Source: Tricholoma matsutake (taxonomy: Eukaryota; Basidiomycota; Agaricomycetes; Agaricales; Tricholomataceae). From it: a stretch of DNA of 64,000 nucleotides. The notes below the pieces were generated by a model. That model did no database searches. It worked only from the letters and a program-made list of their open reading frames with translations, and was not told the origin of the DNA. The stretch covers positions 1,488,001 through 1,552,000 of the forward strand of contig AP026538.1 of NCBI GenBank assembly GCA_026075535.2, written 5' to 3'. The position numbers and the translations under genes were made by a program. Shown one piece after another: positions 43,154 to 55,300 of this stretch (positions are counted from its first letter, which is position 1; each line of letters begins with the position of its first letter).

Positions 43154-46065
43154 TCATTCAAATACAGCATTCTCAGACACATAGACTGGTACAGCCTCAA
43201 AGAGCTCTAACGCTTCATGTGTGAATTTTGCAAGCAGTCTGATGGTTGTCCTTTCCTTCAAGATCATTTTGAATAGATCAATAGAAGAGACCATGGGATG
43301 CCAGGGCAAATATGGTATCTCAGTGTACATTCTGTCTGAGAATTTCTTGCAAAGGTTATTCAGCTCACCTGAGCTGGTGCACTCCAGCAATGCATGTTCA
43401 GGGCTCTCCACCAAATTTTTACAAAGACAGCATAATCTCCATTGTTGCTAAACACGTGGGCAGCAATGAACACTGTTGGGTACACTGAGGTAATGTCTGA
43501 AATGAAGTGTCCTATGGCTTGGAGGACAATCTTTGACTGGTTCAAGTCTGTTTTGAAGAAGATACAATTTAGGGGAGGCCTCAAGTTCACTTTGGATATA
43601 GCCTTCCATCTTGACTTTAAAAAGCTTTGTCACCTCATCCACTTGAAGAGGTGTGATGCTTTCTAGGTCAGGAAGTGGGACATGGAATGGCAGATTTAGA
43701 AACATGTATTGTAGATCCATTGCCCATGACACTTTATTCTCCTTTGCAAGCATTACTGAGTCCACATATGCCTTCTTTGCATAATGCTCAATGGGTAGGC
43801 TTGTGAGGTAGCACAGATAACCAAGAGTGAGTATGATTCTCCAAAACTGCAGTGGTACCAAAGAGGTCTCTGTAAACAGTGGTGTTATCATTGACCTTCT
43901 ATGTAAACCCAGGACCCAGCAGAGATATGATGTTTGCACATCGGAGAGTCTCTCCAGAAGAGGAAGGTTGACATCAAGTATGACCTCATATCCATGGATA
44001 AGGTGGGGGTCAATCTGTGCCATATAGAGCTTCTTGGCCTCCCATGGCAGAAGAGTGCCTATAATAGACTCCATACCTAGCACTGTATTACCAACTGATT
44101 GAGCTTTGCTTGCTTTATTTTTGTAGTGTTTAGCAAAGATGTTGTGTTGGGTAGACTGTAAAGTTATACCAACATATGTTTGCTTCGTCTTCAACATGAC
44201 AGGTTTGTTGCCAAACAGGAAGAAAGGTAGTGTGTGGGGAATAGTGAATGGCAAGGGTTTACATACCCCTGGGGGTATGGGCAAAGGGTATGTGAGGGCA
44301 AGGGTAAGGGTATGAACTTTCCTACCCTCTACATACCCTTACCCCTGAGGAGGGTACAAGGGTATACAGAGTCACACTTTAGAAGATGTCAACCACCCAT
44401 GATATCAGTATAGTAACCCTTATGAAACTTGATGACCTCTCTGACCACTCTTTGCTGTGCAAGTTGGGTTATTTCCTCTATGGTCCCTGCCTATTGAGTT
44501 ATTCAGGCAAAGGTATTCTCCTAAAGACAGTACTAGACTACTACCTTGTGCTTTTCAACATGCTAAAAGCTCAGATAATTACTAAAAATGGATAGGACCA
44601 TGTTTGAGCATCATCAGGAAACTATTTGAAATAAACCCTTGCATCATACCCCCAAGGGTATTGAATACTCTCTATACCCTGGGGTAAGGGTAACAATGAA
44701 AATACCCAAGGGTTACCCCTGCCAATCTCTAGTGGGGAATTGGTCCAAATATCATGATCAGAGATTTGATTGCACTGAGTAACATGAAATTTAGGCTACA
44801 CCACTGCCATAGTGCATTCATCTTTTTCTGAGCCCCCTTAGGACTCGTCGATATGAGTATAATGTCATCAGCCTGCTCCAGGTTTGCTATAATAATACTG
44901 GCCAGTTTGATATCATCTGAGTCAGGATCCAGGTGAAAATCAGCCATATATAGTGTCCATAGGATTGGAGAGGAGTTGTCACCAATCAATATTCCTAGTG
45001 TCGCACAGAACAATTGAGACAACTCAGTGCAATGTTTCACCACATATGACATTCTTTGGTACAGCATTCAAAGCCAGTCAAAGACATGGCCACCTGCACC
45101 CATATTCCTCATCATGAGCCATAAAGTGGCTTGTTCAGTAGAGGGGAATGCATTGCTAATGTCTGCAAAAACCACATATAGGGAGAGACCTAGTGCATGA
45201 GCTCACTCAATGGCACATCTCAGAATAAAGACATTGTCATTAGTCCTGAACCCCTCATGAAATCCCTTTTGTGAGGGAGGGATAAGATCTCAGGCTAGGC
45301 ACCAAGCAGTGATCCATCTGTGAATAATGAGTGTCATCAGCTTGAGTAGGACACTCTTGAGCCCAATCACACAAAATTCATTTGGATCATTTTTATCTTT
45401 TCCTCTCTTGATGATTGGATCAAGGGCAGCTGTTAACCAAGTAGAAGGGGCTTCTAAAGTGTGCAGACACTTATTGAGAGACATAATTGGTCATTATCAA
45501 TTTCCTCAATTTCAGCAAAGCCAATTTTATCCAGTCCAGGAGAGGTTGAAGTGGCAGCATGGTTATGGAAGTGCTCCTTTGCAGTCTCAATTTCTGCCTC
45601 TGTTATGGGGGCAGAGAAGAATTGTTCTGGAGTAGTATCAATTGTATGTCTTGGCATTGCACTGGAAACAGTGTGATTGAGCTCAAGTCTCTCTTTATTG
45701 AATGACAGTGGCATTGAAATAATGGGGTTCATCTGCAGTTGAAGCACCTCTTTAAGAGTTTCCACAGATATGTCAGCCTGTGGTTGCTTTGAACCCATTA
45801 TTTTTTTGGCTGCCATCCAAAACTCCTTTTCTGTTTTGGCATCCAGAATTAGTGCTCTTTGCTCCATCTGGCACTCACTAGCTGAAGTACAATTCCTGTG
45901 ACTTTTCAAGACCTGTGTTTCTGGGTTGGAGGAGAGAACCTTTGGATTTAATGATCTGTATAGGACCTTGTCTGTTGTTACTGGAGTAGAACCAGTTGGG
46001 GGTAGGGCAAGTTCAAGGGGGTGGTAAGGAGCAACTGGATTCAGGGTTGCCTCCAGATTGGCCAG
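43154..46065 (-). pseudogene. LINE-2 reverse transcriptase
   Basis: From 46065: an N-terminal linker, TVDTTPEQFF-like and SPGLDKIGFAEI (about 45520-45640), the palm region KRGKDKNDPNEFCVIGLKS and VFADISNAFPSTEQ, GILIGDNSSPILW, the catalytic DD as LEQADDIILIS near 44860, and IKSLIMIFGP. After the MITE the frame resumes with FFLFGNKPVMLKTKQTYVG, then a long C-terminal domain (PWEAKKLYMAQIDPHLIHG, SYLCWVLGLHRRSM, TLGYLCYLTSLP, LHFRHYLSVP) typical of LINE proteins in agaric genomes. A late CRLC-type cysteine segment follows. Stops at 45289, 45217, 45067 and 43448 interrupt the frame. Confidence 0.8.
44242..44731. mobile_element. hAT-like MITE in LINE-2
   Basis: Ends TAGTGAATGGCAAGGGTTTA and, reverse complemented, TAGAGATTGGCAGGGGTAAC. 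Flanking octamer GTGGGGAA is perfect (44234-44241 and 44732-44739); excision rejoins the LINE-2 reading frame at FGPIPH/TLPFFLF. 490 bp, GGGTA-rich, same broad family as 33175-33568. Confidence 0.85.
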
Positions 46066-46159
46066 TCTGTCAGTAATTTACCAGGCCAGAATATTTTATG
46101 CAACCCTAGTACAGAAGCTGGTTACAAAGTCATAACTTTTGATGAAAACTTAGTATGAC

Positions 46160-46310
46160 TAAAGCTGTGGCCTGAGCCACTGGCTTTGGCTTTCAGCTAC
46201 TCTGGGCCAGGCCAAAGCCAGTCCTGGGCTGTCACCAATGGCCTGGCTTGGCCTGGCTCAAACAGGCTCAACTTGGCCGGGCTCGTGGCTTTGAGCCGGG
46301 CCGTGCACAT
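46160..46310. repeat. GGCCTGGC-rich repeat
   Basis: GGCCTGAGCCACTGGC, GGCCAGGCCAAAGCC and GAGCCGGGCCGTGCAC form local inverted pairs. Resembles 37310-37455. Ends and duplication not resolved. Confidence 0.45.
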
Positions 46311-46548
46311 CATTGTCTATGATCAGACCCATCTTAGTAATTGTTACGCAGGGAGTTTGTTGACTGTCACTCTTTGCATCAGCCTATTTCCTGCCAGGCA
46401 AGATTTGACACTTACAGAAGCACTGTGAACGAATCCACCTAACAATGTATTGTTGATGTTCATCCCATTCTAGACCACCACAGGATAAGCTCAATATGCA
46501 GTAACAGACTCCGAGATTATTTTTAGCTTGACAAGCTTTTTTGCTTCA

Positions 46549-47560
46549 TGTATCACTTGCATTGAGCTCGATCGGTGTGAAGCCATCTAATTTTGTGCAA
46601 AGATGTGCGCTGGTAGTCTTCCTGATTCCGGGCAAGCCGGTGATCATGACAGCATGGAATATGTTCATTCTGTATTGACCTGGCTTCTTGAAACCAGATT
46701 TCAAACTCAAAGGCCTGCATAACACAGGTGAATTGTCAGTTAGCCAAGTACTAAAATGAGAGCAATACAAACCAGTCATGCAACCACTGCTGCAACTTCT
46801 CTACCTGGCCCTTGTTGCCACAGAACTCCTTCAATGGCTCTGGGGCATACCTTGTCATCCAAAGTTGCGACAACAGATCTGTCAATTTTGAGCTGTCATA
46901 AACTTAGCCTTGTTTGATCAAACACAAGATACGAGGAAGAAAGACAAACCTCCCAGAATCCTTCTTCACCAAATTCCCCTTCTCCTCCCTCTTCTCCATT
47001 TCCTTCACAGCTTGCTGAATAGTCTCCTGCTCTTTCTCCGTTTTCTTCTTCGTCTTCTCATCGACATTTCCAGGAAGCCTTTGAACTTGAGCCCTGGATT
47101 GAATGAATCAGGAAGTGAAGATCACAGATATTGACCAGACACATACCACATCTTTGCTTGAGGAAGCAGACTTGTGTTTGGTCAGTGACTAAGAGTTGGT
47201 TGTGGCACCATACTTGATGGGCTTTTTCTTCAATTTACTGTCATACATTGTATAAGTATAAATGATACAGCCTAAGCGTGATTCTGATATGAACTTGTCG
47301 TTATTACTGGTCAGTGATCAAACCAGCCTTGACAATGCAGATACACCATCATACCAATTTCAGTACTTTTTTGTTGTGTTCCAAAACTTGAAACCGTATT
47401 TTGCACCTGCTTCAATCATTCCCAATTCCCAAGATAATGAACAATGAACTGGTGTTGGCAATTGCTTCTGGCTGCCTGAAGGGGTGCCACTGAAAAACAA
47501 CCTGATATCCTTCCCTCCATTTTTTGTGATTTTCACAACTTTTGTGGAGGGTGCCATCAT
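46549..47560 (-). pseudogene. RFC1: Replication factor C subunit 1 remnant
   Basis: On the minus strand, near 47500-47560, MAPSTKVVKI is followed by DIRLFFSGTPSG, which resembles the N-terminal PCNA-binding motif of RFC1. Further on are a Lys/Glu-rich linker (EKEQETIQQAVKEMEKRE, about 46950-47050), then LWMTRYAPEPLKEFCGNKGQ (46830-46890), an intron with ATGCAG at its end (46720-46780), and the AAA+ Walker A segment ITGLPGIRKTTSAHL with IELNASDT. RFC1 loads the PCNA clamp. The BRCT domain and everything after Walker A are missing, the conserved GPPGIGKT reads GLPGIRKT, and TGA follows ASDT where Arg is expected. It is a captured or decayed fragment. Confidence 0.8.
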
Positions 47561-48223
47561 CAACGTCGAGGCTCTGATGTATTGGGATGGGTTTGGAGAG
47601 GTGGTGGGCGATGTGAGGCAGGTGGGCGATGACGAAAATGATGAGATGATCTGGTGGAGTTGGGATGGCAAACTTACTGGGTTTTCAGAGTGGTGATGAT
47701 ATTGGCAATGTTGCAATTGCTGCTGGATGGCTGGTTGATCAAATTATCATTCTCAAAGGGACTGCTCCAGAGCATTTTTACCCTTACGAATGCATTTTAC
47801 TTGCAGACTATACTCATACACACATATAAACAGATGCCTGTGTCATATTCTTTCTGTAGCATCAAAGGACAAGATGGGAACATGCTGCAACCAAAAGTTG
47901 GATTTGTTGATGAAGGAAAGGTGTGCTATTTACAAAAGATGGTCATCTAGCTAATGTTGAAGAGTGTATCTGGTGAGGGTAGCTGATTGTTTCGGAGCGA
48001 CATAAACATAGTTGTAATTTACAAGCAATAACATATTCAGAAATCTACAACTGGGATATAAGCTACAGAATTTCATGAGATCCATAGTCACAACTGTGAG
48101 CATAACCACTATATATTTACATATGACCAGCTTTGAAGCCATCCTCATGCATTACTACAAGCTCAGCACTCATGCATGTGTTGCAAGGCAGGGTAGTTTG
48201 GGGGGTATAGTGAGTGTTGTTGG
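47561..48223. other. Unassigned stretch
   Basis: ORFs below 100 codons on both strands, none recognised. No repeat structure was noticed apart from T/C-rich patches. Confidence 0.3.
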
Positions 48224-49170
48224 CTAAAGGAATTGGCTATCCTGAATCCCATGTCCAGAAGGGTTGGAGGAGAGACTAATAGAAGTAGAAGCATCATGAT
48301 GAAGCATAGATGAAGATTGGGGAGGATGAAGTAGACCAGCAATGAGTAGAGCATTAGACAGATACATGTGCATCATCAACGGTGTGCATTGGCATTGTGA
48401 ATCCCTTCCTTCCAAAGGAATTTTGGGAGCAAGGTGGGCTGGTCCCTTTTTGAGTTTGAAGTATAGCAGGGTGCCAATGCACATCAGAAGGAGAAACACA
48501 GTGATGACAGGCATAATCACTTCGCCTGGATGCGTGGAGACTGAATGGTTGATTTTTTGGATTGACCATGGATAGCATGATGATTTGATGAGGATGTACA
48601 AGCCAAGCCCGATGTAGAGGAAGGGTATTATCATATGCATATATTTCTTTGCCAGTGCAAGAATATCCTTCTCCCTCATGACCAGAAAAGCAACAAGGCA
48701 CCACACTCCTAGCAGGATGTAGTATATGATAATATATATTGCCATCTCTGCTCTCTGTGCTTGTGAGAATAGCGGTATGTATGTCCCAATGTTGTCTCCC
48801 CCATTCATCAACGTGATCATCGAGACTTTAAGGGTGCTTTTGATCCCGGCAATCTTGGATGACTCTGATTCTTCTTCCTCTGTTGGGTAGAAGAGACTGA
48901 GAAACCTCCAGACTCCTAGTAGGAGGGGCATAAAGCCAAAGAATCTGATAGGTTGAGTGGGAATAGCATATGAGATGCCAAAGCCAATCAAACTGATGAT
49001 GACAATCACTGTGAATCTGATGTATTGTCTGAGAACAATCTTAAGGGGAGTTATAGTTTTGCTGGTGGTGCCTCAGAGAAGAAGGTGACCAAGATGAACA
49101 TGTCGTCGATATTGGTGATGGCGAATGAAGCGCATGCAACTCCCACCAATTTCCCAAAATTCAGATGCAT
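48224..49170 (-). pseudogene. CadD-like cadmium-resistance transporter, frameshifted
   Basis: From the ATG at 49170 the frame reads GVACASFAITNIDDMFILVT, then shifts by one base near 49066-49076 and continues as IVIISLIGFGISYAIPTQPI, GFMPLLLGVWRFLSL, SMITLMNGGDNIGTYIPLFS, YIIIYYILLGVWCLVAFLV and IIPFLYIGLGLYILIKSS. The ITNIDD and NGGDNIGTY phrases and about six membrane spans are diagnostic of the CadD family of small exporters. The tail from about 48500 is longer than usual and Ser/His-rich. The single-base shift may be a decay mutation or sequencing error. The function of eukaryotic members is not well established. Confidence 0.78.
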
Positions 49171-49471
49171 AATGGGAAGAAGTGTCAATGGGTGGAAAGG
49201 GATTGTTTTTGAACTATCTTCCAAAGTTTGATGTTCATTCAGCGCCTATTGCCATAGCAAGTCATTGCAAGTGCAAGGAGGATTCATATAAATAGAATTG
49301 ACCAAAACAACATGTTGCAATAGATTGCTGTGCACTATGCCACAGGCGCAGCTGAAGTGGTTTGTACTCCTATGGATAGCAGGGCATTCCTGTTGCCAGC
49401 AAGAGCATGTGGGCCCATCAGGAAAACATAAGGGTGATCTTTGGTGTCTTCATCTTGGGGAACCACATCTC
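49171..49471. other. Left flank of hAT 49472, LTR-like
   Basis: The minus-strand words CATGTTTTCCTGATGGG-like here (49405-49440) and CAAAGAC runs at 52158-52260 match the plus strand at 61690-61760, suggesting one LTR-type repeat split by the hAT insertion. An ORF through it is probably fortuitous. Confidence 0.35.
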
Positions 49472-49689
49472 TAGGGTTTGAAGGTCCGGTTCGGTCTGGT
49501 TTTTTTCCATTTCTGGAGCGAACCAGGACCACAACCAGTTCATTCAGATTGTAAAACTGGACTGGACCACAAGAAACTGGTTCTTTGCAGTCCAGTACAG
49601 TCTGACAACTGGTTGCAGCCAGTTTGGGCCACAACTGGTCGTCTACCAACTATGGTTGGTTTAAACTGAGTTTATGTAGATTGAATAAT

Positions 49690-50830
49690 ACTATTCTAAA
49701 CCTAAAATAAAGCTCCTCACAGGCAGGGGCCTGTGAGCAAGCATGTAGGAAGCACAATAGAAAAAAACAATACACCCCCTACCTCGCAGGATGTGCAAGG
49801 GGAGGGGGGTCAGTAAGCAAATGTATCAAATGAATGAAAAAAACCCTCCCACACTTGAAGCAGGAAGGGGTGTCATCATCCATCCATCCCTTGTCATCGT
49901 CATCCTTGTCCCTCGTCTCCTAGCAGCTGTCCTTGCTGGTGTCATTGTCGTTGTCCTAGTCATTGTCATTGCCATTGTCACTGTTGTCACCACTGTCATT
50001 GTTGTTGTTGAGCTGTTGCCATCATCCCTGTCATTGCTGGTCATGTCGGCCCTATTGGTGATGTGGCATTGTTGTGGATGCTCCCTACGAGGGCAGGGCA
50101 GAGGTGGCTGGGTGTCATCAAGATCCATTACCACCCTATGAGCAGATGCTTGCAGTGGTGGTGTAGGGCATGGGTATGGCATGGGGTTGGTAGTTCGAAC
50201 CCTAAGAAACAATTTTGTTAGTTAAAAAAAGAAGGAACATTCAAAAAAACTTACCTGGGACCCAAACGATGACTGGCATCATTTGGGCCCGTTTTTGATG
50301 CTGTGGCTCTGCTCGTCATCGGCCGCCATGTTGTTGCTCCATCATCCACCCTGCAAGCAGGGGCTTGCAGTGGTGGGTGCAAAGTGGGTGGGCGAGGGGT
50401 CTTGGTGTGGTCTCATTAACATTGTTAGAACCTAGAAAAAAAAAGAAAACATTAGTTAATTGAAAAAGAACATTAAAAGAACATACCTGGGGCACAAACA
50501 ACATCTGTTGTCATTTGCACCTGATGTGTTTTGTTGATGGTGTTTGGCAGCACTATCCACAGGGGACATGGGCATAGTGGCAGGCATTGATGGAGTGGTG
50601 GTGGTGGTGGAAGGAGGCAGAGGAGGGGGGTCGAGGATGGTGGTGGTGGTGGTTGATGATGTAGGCGAGGTGGTGTGGAAGCCATGGGAATAGTAAACCA
50701 AGTGGCACCACTTTTTCATTTGGGTGTGCAAACATGACTACATGGTCCATGCCCAGCCTCAGGGTATATAAACCCTTGCTATTCATGCTTCTTGTCCTTG
50801 GGTTCACCCAATTATAATTTTATTTTAGTC
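49690..50830. repeat. X-type internal repeats inside hAT 49472
   Basis: Hairpins CTCACAGGCAGGGGCCTGTGAG at 49714-49735 and CCTCCCAC..GGGGTG, trinucleotide-rich CATTGTC/GTTGTC tracts, CCACCCTATGAGCAGATGCTT units, two palindrome-plus-intron modules and a (GGT)n tract at 50598-50655. No TIR or tRNA-like module of X was found, so this is a partial or shared core. Confidence 0.6.
50202..50486 (-). repeat. Two palindrome-plus-intron modules
   Basis: On the minus strand, intron-like segments 50254-50202 (GTAAGT to TTCTTAG, with AACTAAC) and 50486-50432 (GTATGT to TTTCTAG, with AACTAAT) follow palindrome-bearing flanks such as GGGCCCAAATGATG..CATCGTTTGGGTCCC (50262-50290). Both are clean GT-AG introns of 53-55 bp. 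Confidence 0.6.
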
Positions 50831-50950
50831 ATTATATAATTAAATTACATCTACTTACATAGAGTATAGTATGTAGACTGAGGGTCGGTTAGAACCAGTT
50901 AAAACTGGTTTTAATCGGTTTCAAATAAATACTTGATTCAATGCAACTGT

Positions 50951-52030
50951 TGATGATACTCAACCTGGAAACCCAAACAAAACCCACAAAATGGCTTTAG
51001 ATGGTATAACACGAGTCAGAGGAAGGTTGCGAGGCCCTCTAGATGTCACCTGTCGGACCGACCATCAAATAGTCATAAAACAACTGCTTGTTGAAGCAGT
51101 TTGAGGCTAAAAGAATGTGTTTTGAGACTTTGCGATGCTTTTTGAGATGTCGCAATATTTTTTGAAGAGGTTTCAAGGAATTTTGAGTGCGCAGATATGT
51201 TCGGACACAAGATCGGGGGACTAGACAAGTAGTAGAAGTGACAAAAAGGCTAATCGAGGGAAGTGAGAGTGAAAATAGCGTAATGCAAGGAATTTTGAGG
51301 AATTTTGAGGAAGTTTAGCGTAAAACACCAAACTTTGGACTGAATAAGACTAAACTGTACTCTCAAATCACTGTGATCTGGAAGGAAGATGACGACTTTC
51401 TTGTTTTTCTTTGTATCTAGTACATCTTTTTATGTAAAATAAAGAAAGTACCTAAAAAGGCTAGAGAACATGTGTAGAACATGAGGCAAAAGATATGAGT
51501 TAAGGCACAAGGCCAAAAAGGAGACTGGAATCTGAACAAGAAAGATATATATCATATGATGAAAGAGTAATAAAGGGTATAGAACTAAAAGGGGACTGTC
51601 CTTTGTGTATAAACTGCACTAAGTCTCACAATAATGTGTCCAGTGGGTTCTGTGCGTGATAGGGACTTGGAATGAGGCTGACCTACTATCAGCAAGTTTG
51701 AGCACGAGTTGGAATACTTCCTGGTGCATGTTATTCCACCATATAGATAACAAATGCAGTGCCCGATGTCACTCGCAGTCTCTCGATATCAATCGATAAT
51801 GCTTGAGGATGCTCGACAATGCTTGATGATGTTCAATCGCGTTTGATACGATGCTCGATGATGTTTGACGATGCTTGGTGATGTTCGATCGTGTTCGACA
51901 TGATATCGCGCTTGGTAGACTTGGTCGGGAGTGGTCGCACTGCTTCTGGGACCTCGTGTGAGTTATCCGATGTGATTAGAATGTGGTCAAAACAGTGAAT
52001 CAGCCTTTGAGCTGAGGAGACAACCTATCA
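50951..52030 (-). mobile_element. Solo LTR of family LTR-A
   Basis: Plus strand starts TGATGATACTCAACC and ends ACAACCTATCA, 1080 bp, flanked by CTGT (50947-50950) and CCGT (52031-52034), one CpG transition apart. The segment at 51470-51600 is nearly identical to 15800-15930 of gypsy B. Confidence 0.82.
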
Positions 52031-52349
52031 CCGTAACTGCTAGACTCACAGAATGAGGGCAACCACAACTGCAAAAAGACCAAACCACAGTTTGGTTTGG
52101 TCCGGTTTCAACTTTTTTCTGGTTTGATGAACCGGACTTTCAAACACTACACATCTCTGATGGCTATGTCTTTGCAAAGGAGGTCTTTCAAGGCCTTTGT
52201 CTTTGGGTGTGAATCTTTAATATATAAGCTCAGGCTTTCAGGTCTTTGGATGTGAATGTGTTCTGGGAGGAGATTGTCATGACTATTCCTCAGATGCACC
52301 ATCATTCCAGGGCAATCCATACTTGAGCTATCATATTCATGTGTATCAA

Positions 52350-55300
52350 TTAGAATGCATACTCGTGTGCATGGTGGTCTATGTATTTATTTACATAAAA
52401 TGCCTGGAAAGCATCCAGGCTATGGTCAAATGTTAAGTGGTGAGGAATTCTGGTAGCACCTGCAATACCCATGAGATGTGCACCATGCACCATGCTGTCG
52501 AGATGGATGATCGACATAGCTAAATTACCCAGATTATCATAATCAGGCTTGACCTTCCACATTCCAGTGTCTGTGCACGGTGTGGTACCAATAGTTGAAT
52601 ACCAGGAGACCAACACACATGGAAAGTGGGTCTTGTTGTGATGAATGGAAAAAAAATGGCGTACCCATGCAACATACAGCCCACAGAAACCTGGTTTGTC
52701 AGGATCATGTTGAACAAAAACACAATCATGTCTTGCAGGACCATGCTGCCAAGAGTCAACAGCTCGAATATGTTCACAAAACATCCCCCTTGTGCCAGAC
52801 AAGTCACTTGTGGCATAATAAATGGCAACCACAGAAGGAAAAACATGGATTTTTGTTGTGTTGGTAAGGACAGGACAATCTGACAGCAGAACATCATCGA
52901 GCTCAATGTCTGCATCAACTTGTACCAGTTGTTCATGGAGGAAGCACCAAACAAGGTTTGGAAGGTGAGGGATATTGAGATGGACACCAAGACCTTCAAC
53001 CGTGAGAGGAAGATTTCAAACTGTACAACAGCACAGTGATAAGAGATCATGGAGAGATGAAAAGGTTGTCCTGGACACTCACTGGGGATTTGTGCGAGAA
53101 TCACCTCACTATCAATATTGCCATCAACTGCACCCCCATCATCATCCTCCTCATCTTGAAGATTATTGGCTGGCAGATCGTCTGGTGGTCCAAATTGCCG
53201 ATCAAGCATACCATGGGCTTGAAAGTCAACTCTTGCAGCAGCTAGCTTGTCCAAACGTTGGTTTGTGACAAGCATCTGGCCTAGAGCTTCATAGTGACTT
53301 GACCTTTGCCAGGGTTCCTTAACAGCCTTGATGTGTTTTGACTCAGTTATTGATGAACAAAGTCCATTTGGTGCCCCAAATTCTTGAATAAGGAATGTGT
53401 AATGAATCGGTGAGTGTTGATGGGGTAGCAAAAACCCATTAGGGCAAACCTCATCAAAAATGCTGCGTTCGATGTGAAATTTGGTGACAGCATTATTGAT
53501 AGCAAGAATGTTATCCTCAGTGATGACATTACAGTGGATGAGATAGCAAAACTCCATAAAGGAGCTTATTGTGTGCACCATTTGTGCAGGAACATGGCCT
53601 GCAATGGCAGGAAGGTAAACCTGGGATGATGGGTCAGGCAGATAGTTGGAACAGCTGGCAAAGTATTACACACCTTCATAAGTGCTTTTGAGTCATCTCC
53701 TGTCCACTGTTTGAATCCATGGCCTTCAGGGAAGCGACGAAGGCCAGGGAATGAGGGTGCTGCAGCAATGCTAAAAGTGTTGGATGAGTTGTGGTTGTTG
53801 AGAAAAATCAGCCATGAGAGGACTTACCGCTGGTCAATGTCAGCAAGAATCCATTTGGCTTCAGCAGGAGGGTGCTCAAGATTGATACAAGCTGTAACCC
53901 AGGTCACCAAGTGATCTTTGAATGTGCCTTTAATGATTTGGTGGAGAAGGTCCAGTGATAGCAACTCATGAATGTCTGCACAAGAAAAGCCATGGGTAAA
54001 TGGCTAAGAAACACATGGTTAAGGGCAGGCAGGAGTTTGATATGTGTTAACCAGCCATAACATACCATGATGTCACTAACAATGCCATAGTCATCCCATA
54101 ATGAGTTTTTATCCAGAGCCATGATAAGAGAACACATTAGTTTGTGGGAGCGCCGTCCTGCAATGTTGTCATCCAGATTATCCCATTTAGCATCACATCT
54201 ATAGAATAACATATAAGAGACATATTAATATGAGAATGAGGTCATTGCTCACCTTGGGCACCAACCCTGCATGATGCATGCCAACAAAACTTGCTCAGGG
54301 TAATCTGCGATGTAAGGACCAATTCCATAAATTGTATGTTGATAATACCCATCGCCATAATGGACAATATCAGGTGTATCCATATATTCCTGCAGAGGCT
54401 GGAGAATTTGATTGATTGAGCCATGGAAGAGATTACAGCAAAATTTTTGAAACTCAGTGCTGTCTTCATGCTCCTTATCAGCTAGATAACAAGAAGTTAA
54501 ATCATTTTTTTGATAGTAGGCTCAGGTGTATTGATGCCAAAGTAAGTTACTTACTTTTTGGAATTGCCAAAAAGGCTAGAAGTGTCACTGAATTTCAGTG
54601 ACCACGCTGAACATTGTTGTGAACCTGCCCATTGGATATATACAAAGGGTGATATTCGTTATGCCTGTTCCAACTGAGACTGTGGTCTTGTCACTTCCGA
54701 GGATGGTGGGGCAAAAAGTGGATCCATGATTTCTGGGGTCCTTTGCTATCTCATTCTATTTAAACCATGTTTAGTATCACCACATGAATATTTATCCTGA
54801 TTTCACATACTGATTGTCACCATAACCAATTTCCAGACATAAAATCTGAATACCATCGCTTGCCATCCTTATCACGCACATCCTTTGAAGCAACATCTAT
54901 TTCATCTGCATACTCTCAGTTTCCCAGCTGGTTATGCATGATAATCCAAGGATCACAATACCAGACCTCAAAGGATTTGTGCTTCCATGGGGTCACATCA
55001 CCTTCTTTGATCTCACCATTGTACTTTACAGTGAAACAATTCCATGGTGCGCCTCCAAGATCAAGGTTATCAATGGCATTGTACATCTCATTCTTGCTTG
55101 TAAAGGAGGGATCTTGATCCTGAGAAAGAGTTGTTGCCCAGATCTGGAGAAGATCATTGATGTGGGTACCAGACATCTGGTCTCGTCAGAACAGAAGGTC
55201 AGCAAGCTCAAATGCTGCAGGGTCTTTGAAAGTGGCATAGTCATCATTGGCACGTTCCTCCCAAGGTGGAGGTGGTGCACCTTCAGGTAAAAAATTGCCT

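Larger units (their letters stand above)
43129..46065 (-). mobile_element. LINE-2: second non-LTR element, 5' truncated
   Basis: A minus-strand reverse transcriptase gene ends in a T run at 43130-43141, the poly(A) tail as seen on the plus strand. It is interrupted by a hAT MITE at 44242-44731. No endonuclease upstream, so it is truncated at about 46065. It differs clearly from the LINE at 14938 and has no RNase H. Confidence 0.75.
49472..52149. mobile_element. hAT-like element (TAGGGTTTGAAGG)
   Basis: Ends TAGGGTTTGAAGGTCCGGTT and, reverse complemented, TAGTGTTTGAAAGTCCGGTT. Flanking octamer CACATCTC is perfect (49464-49471 and 52150-52157). 2678 bp, of which about 1.1 kb is X-type repeat (49690-50830) and 1080 bp a solo LTR. 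No transposase. Confidence 0.9.

Noticed and set aside
46160..46310. hAT MITE with GTGCACGGCCC ends
   Set aside because: No matching inverted ends or 8-bp duplication could be found, so it is left as a repeat.
49335..49649. Gene ending in GVQTTSAAPVA
   Set aside because: It runs from LTR-like CAAAGAC sequence into a hAT end; homology to 61690-61760 suggests repeat, not coding sequence.
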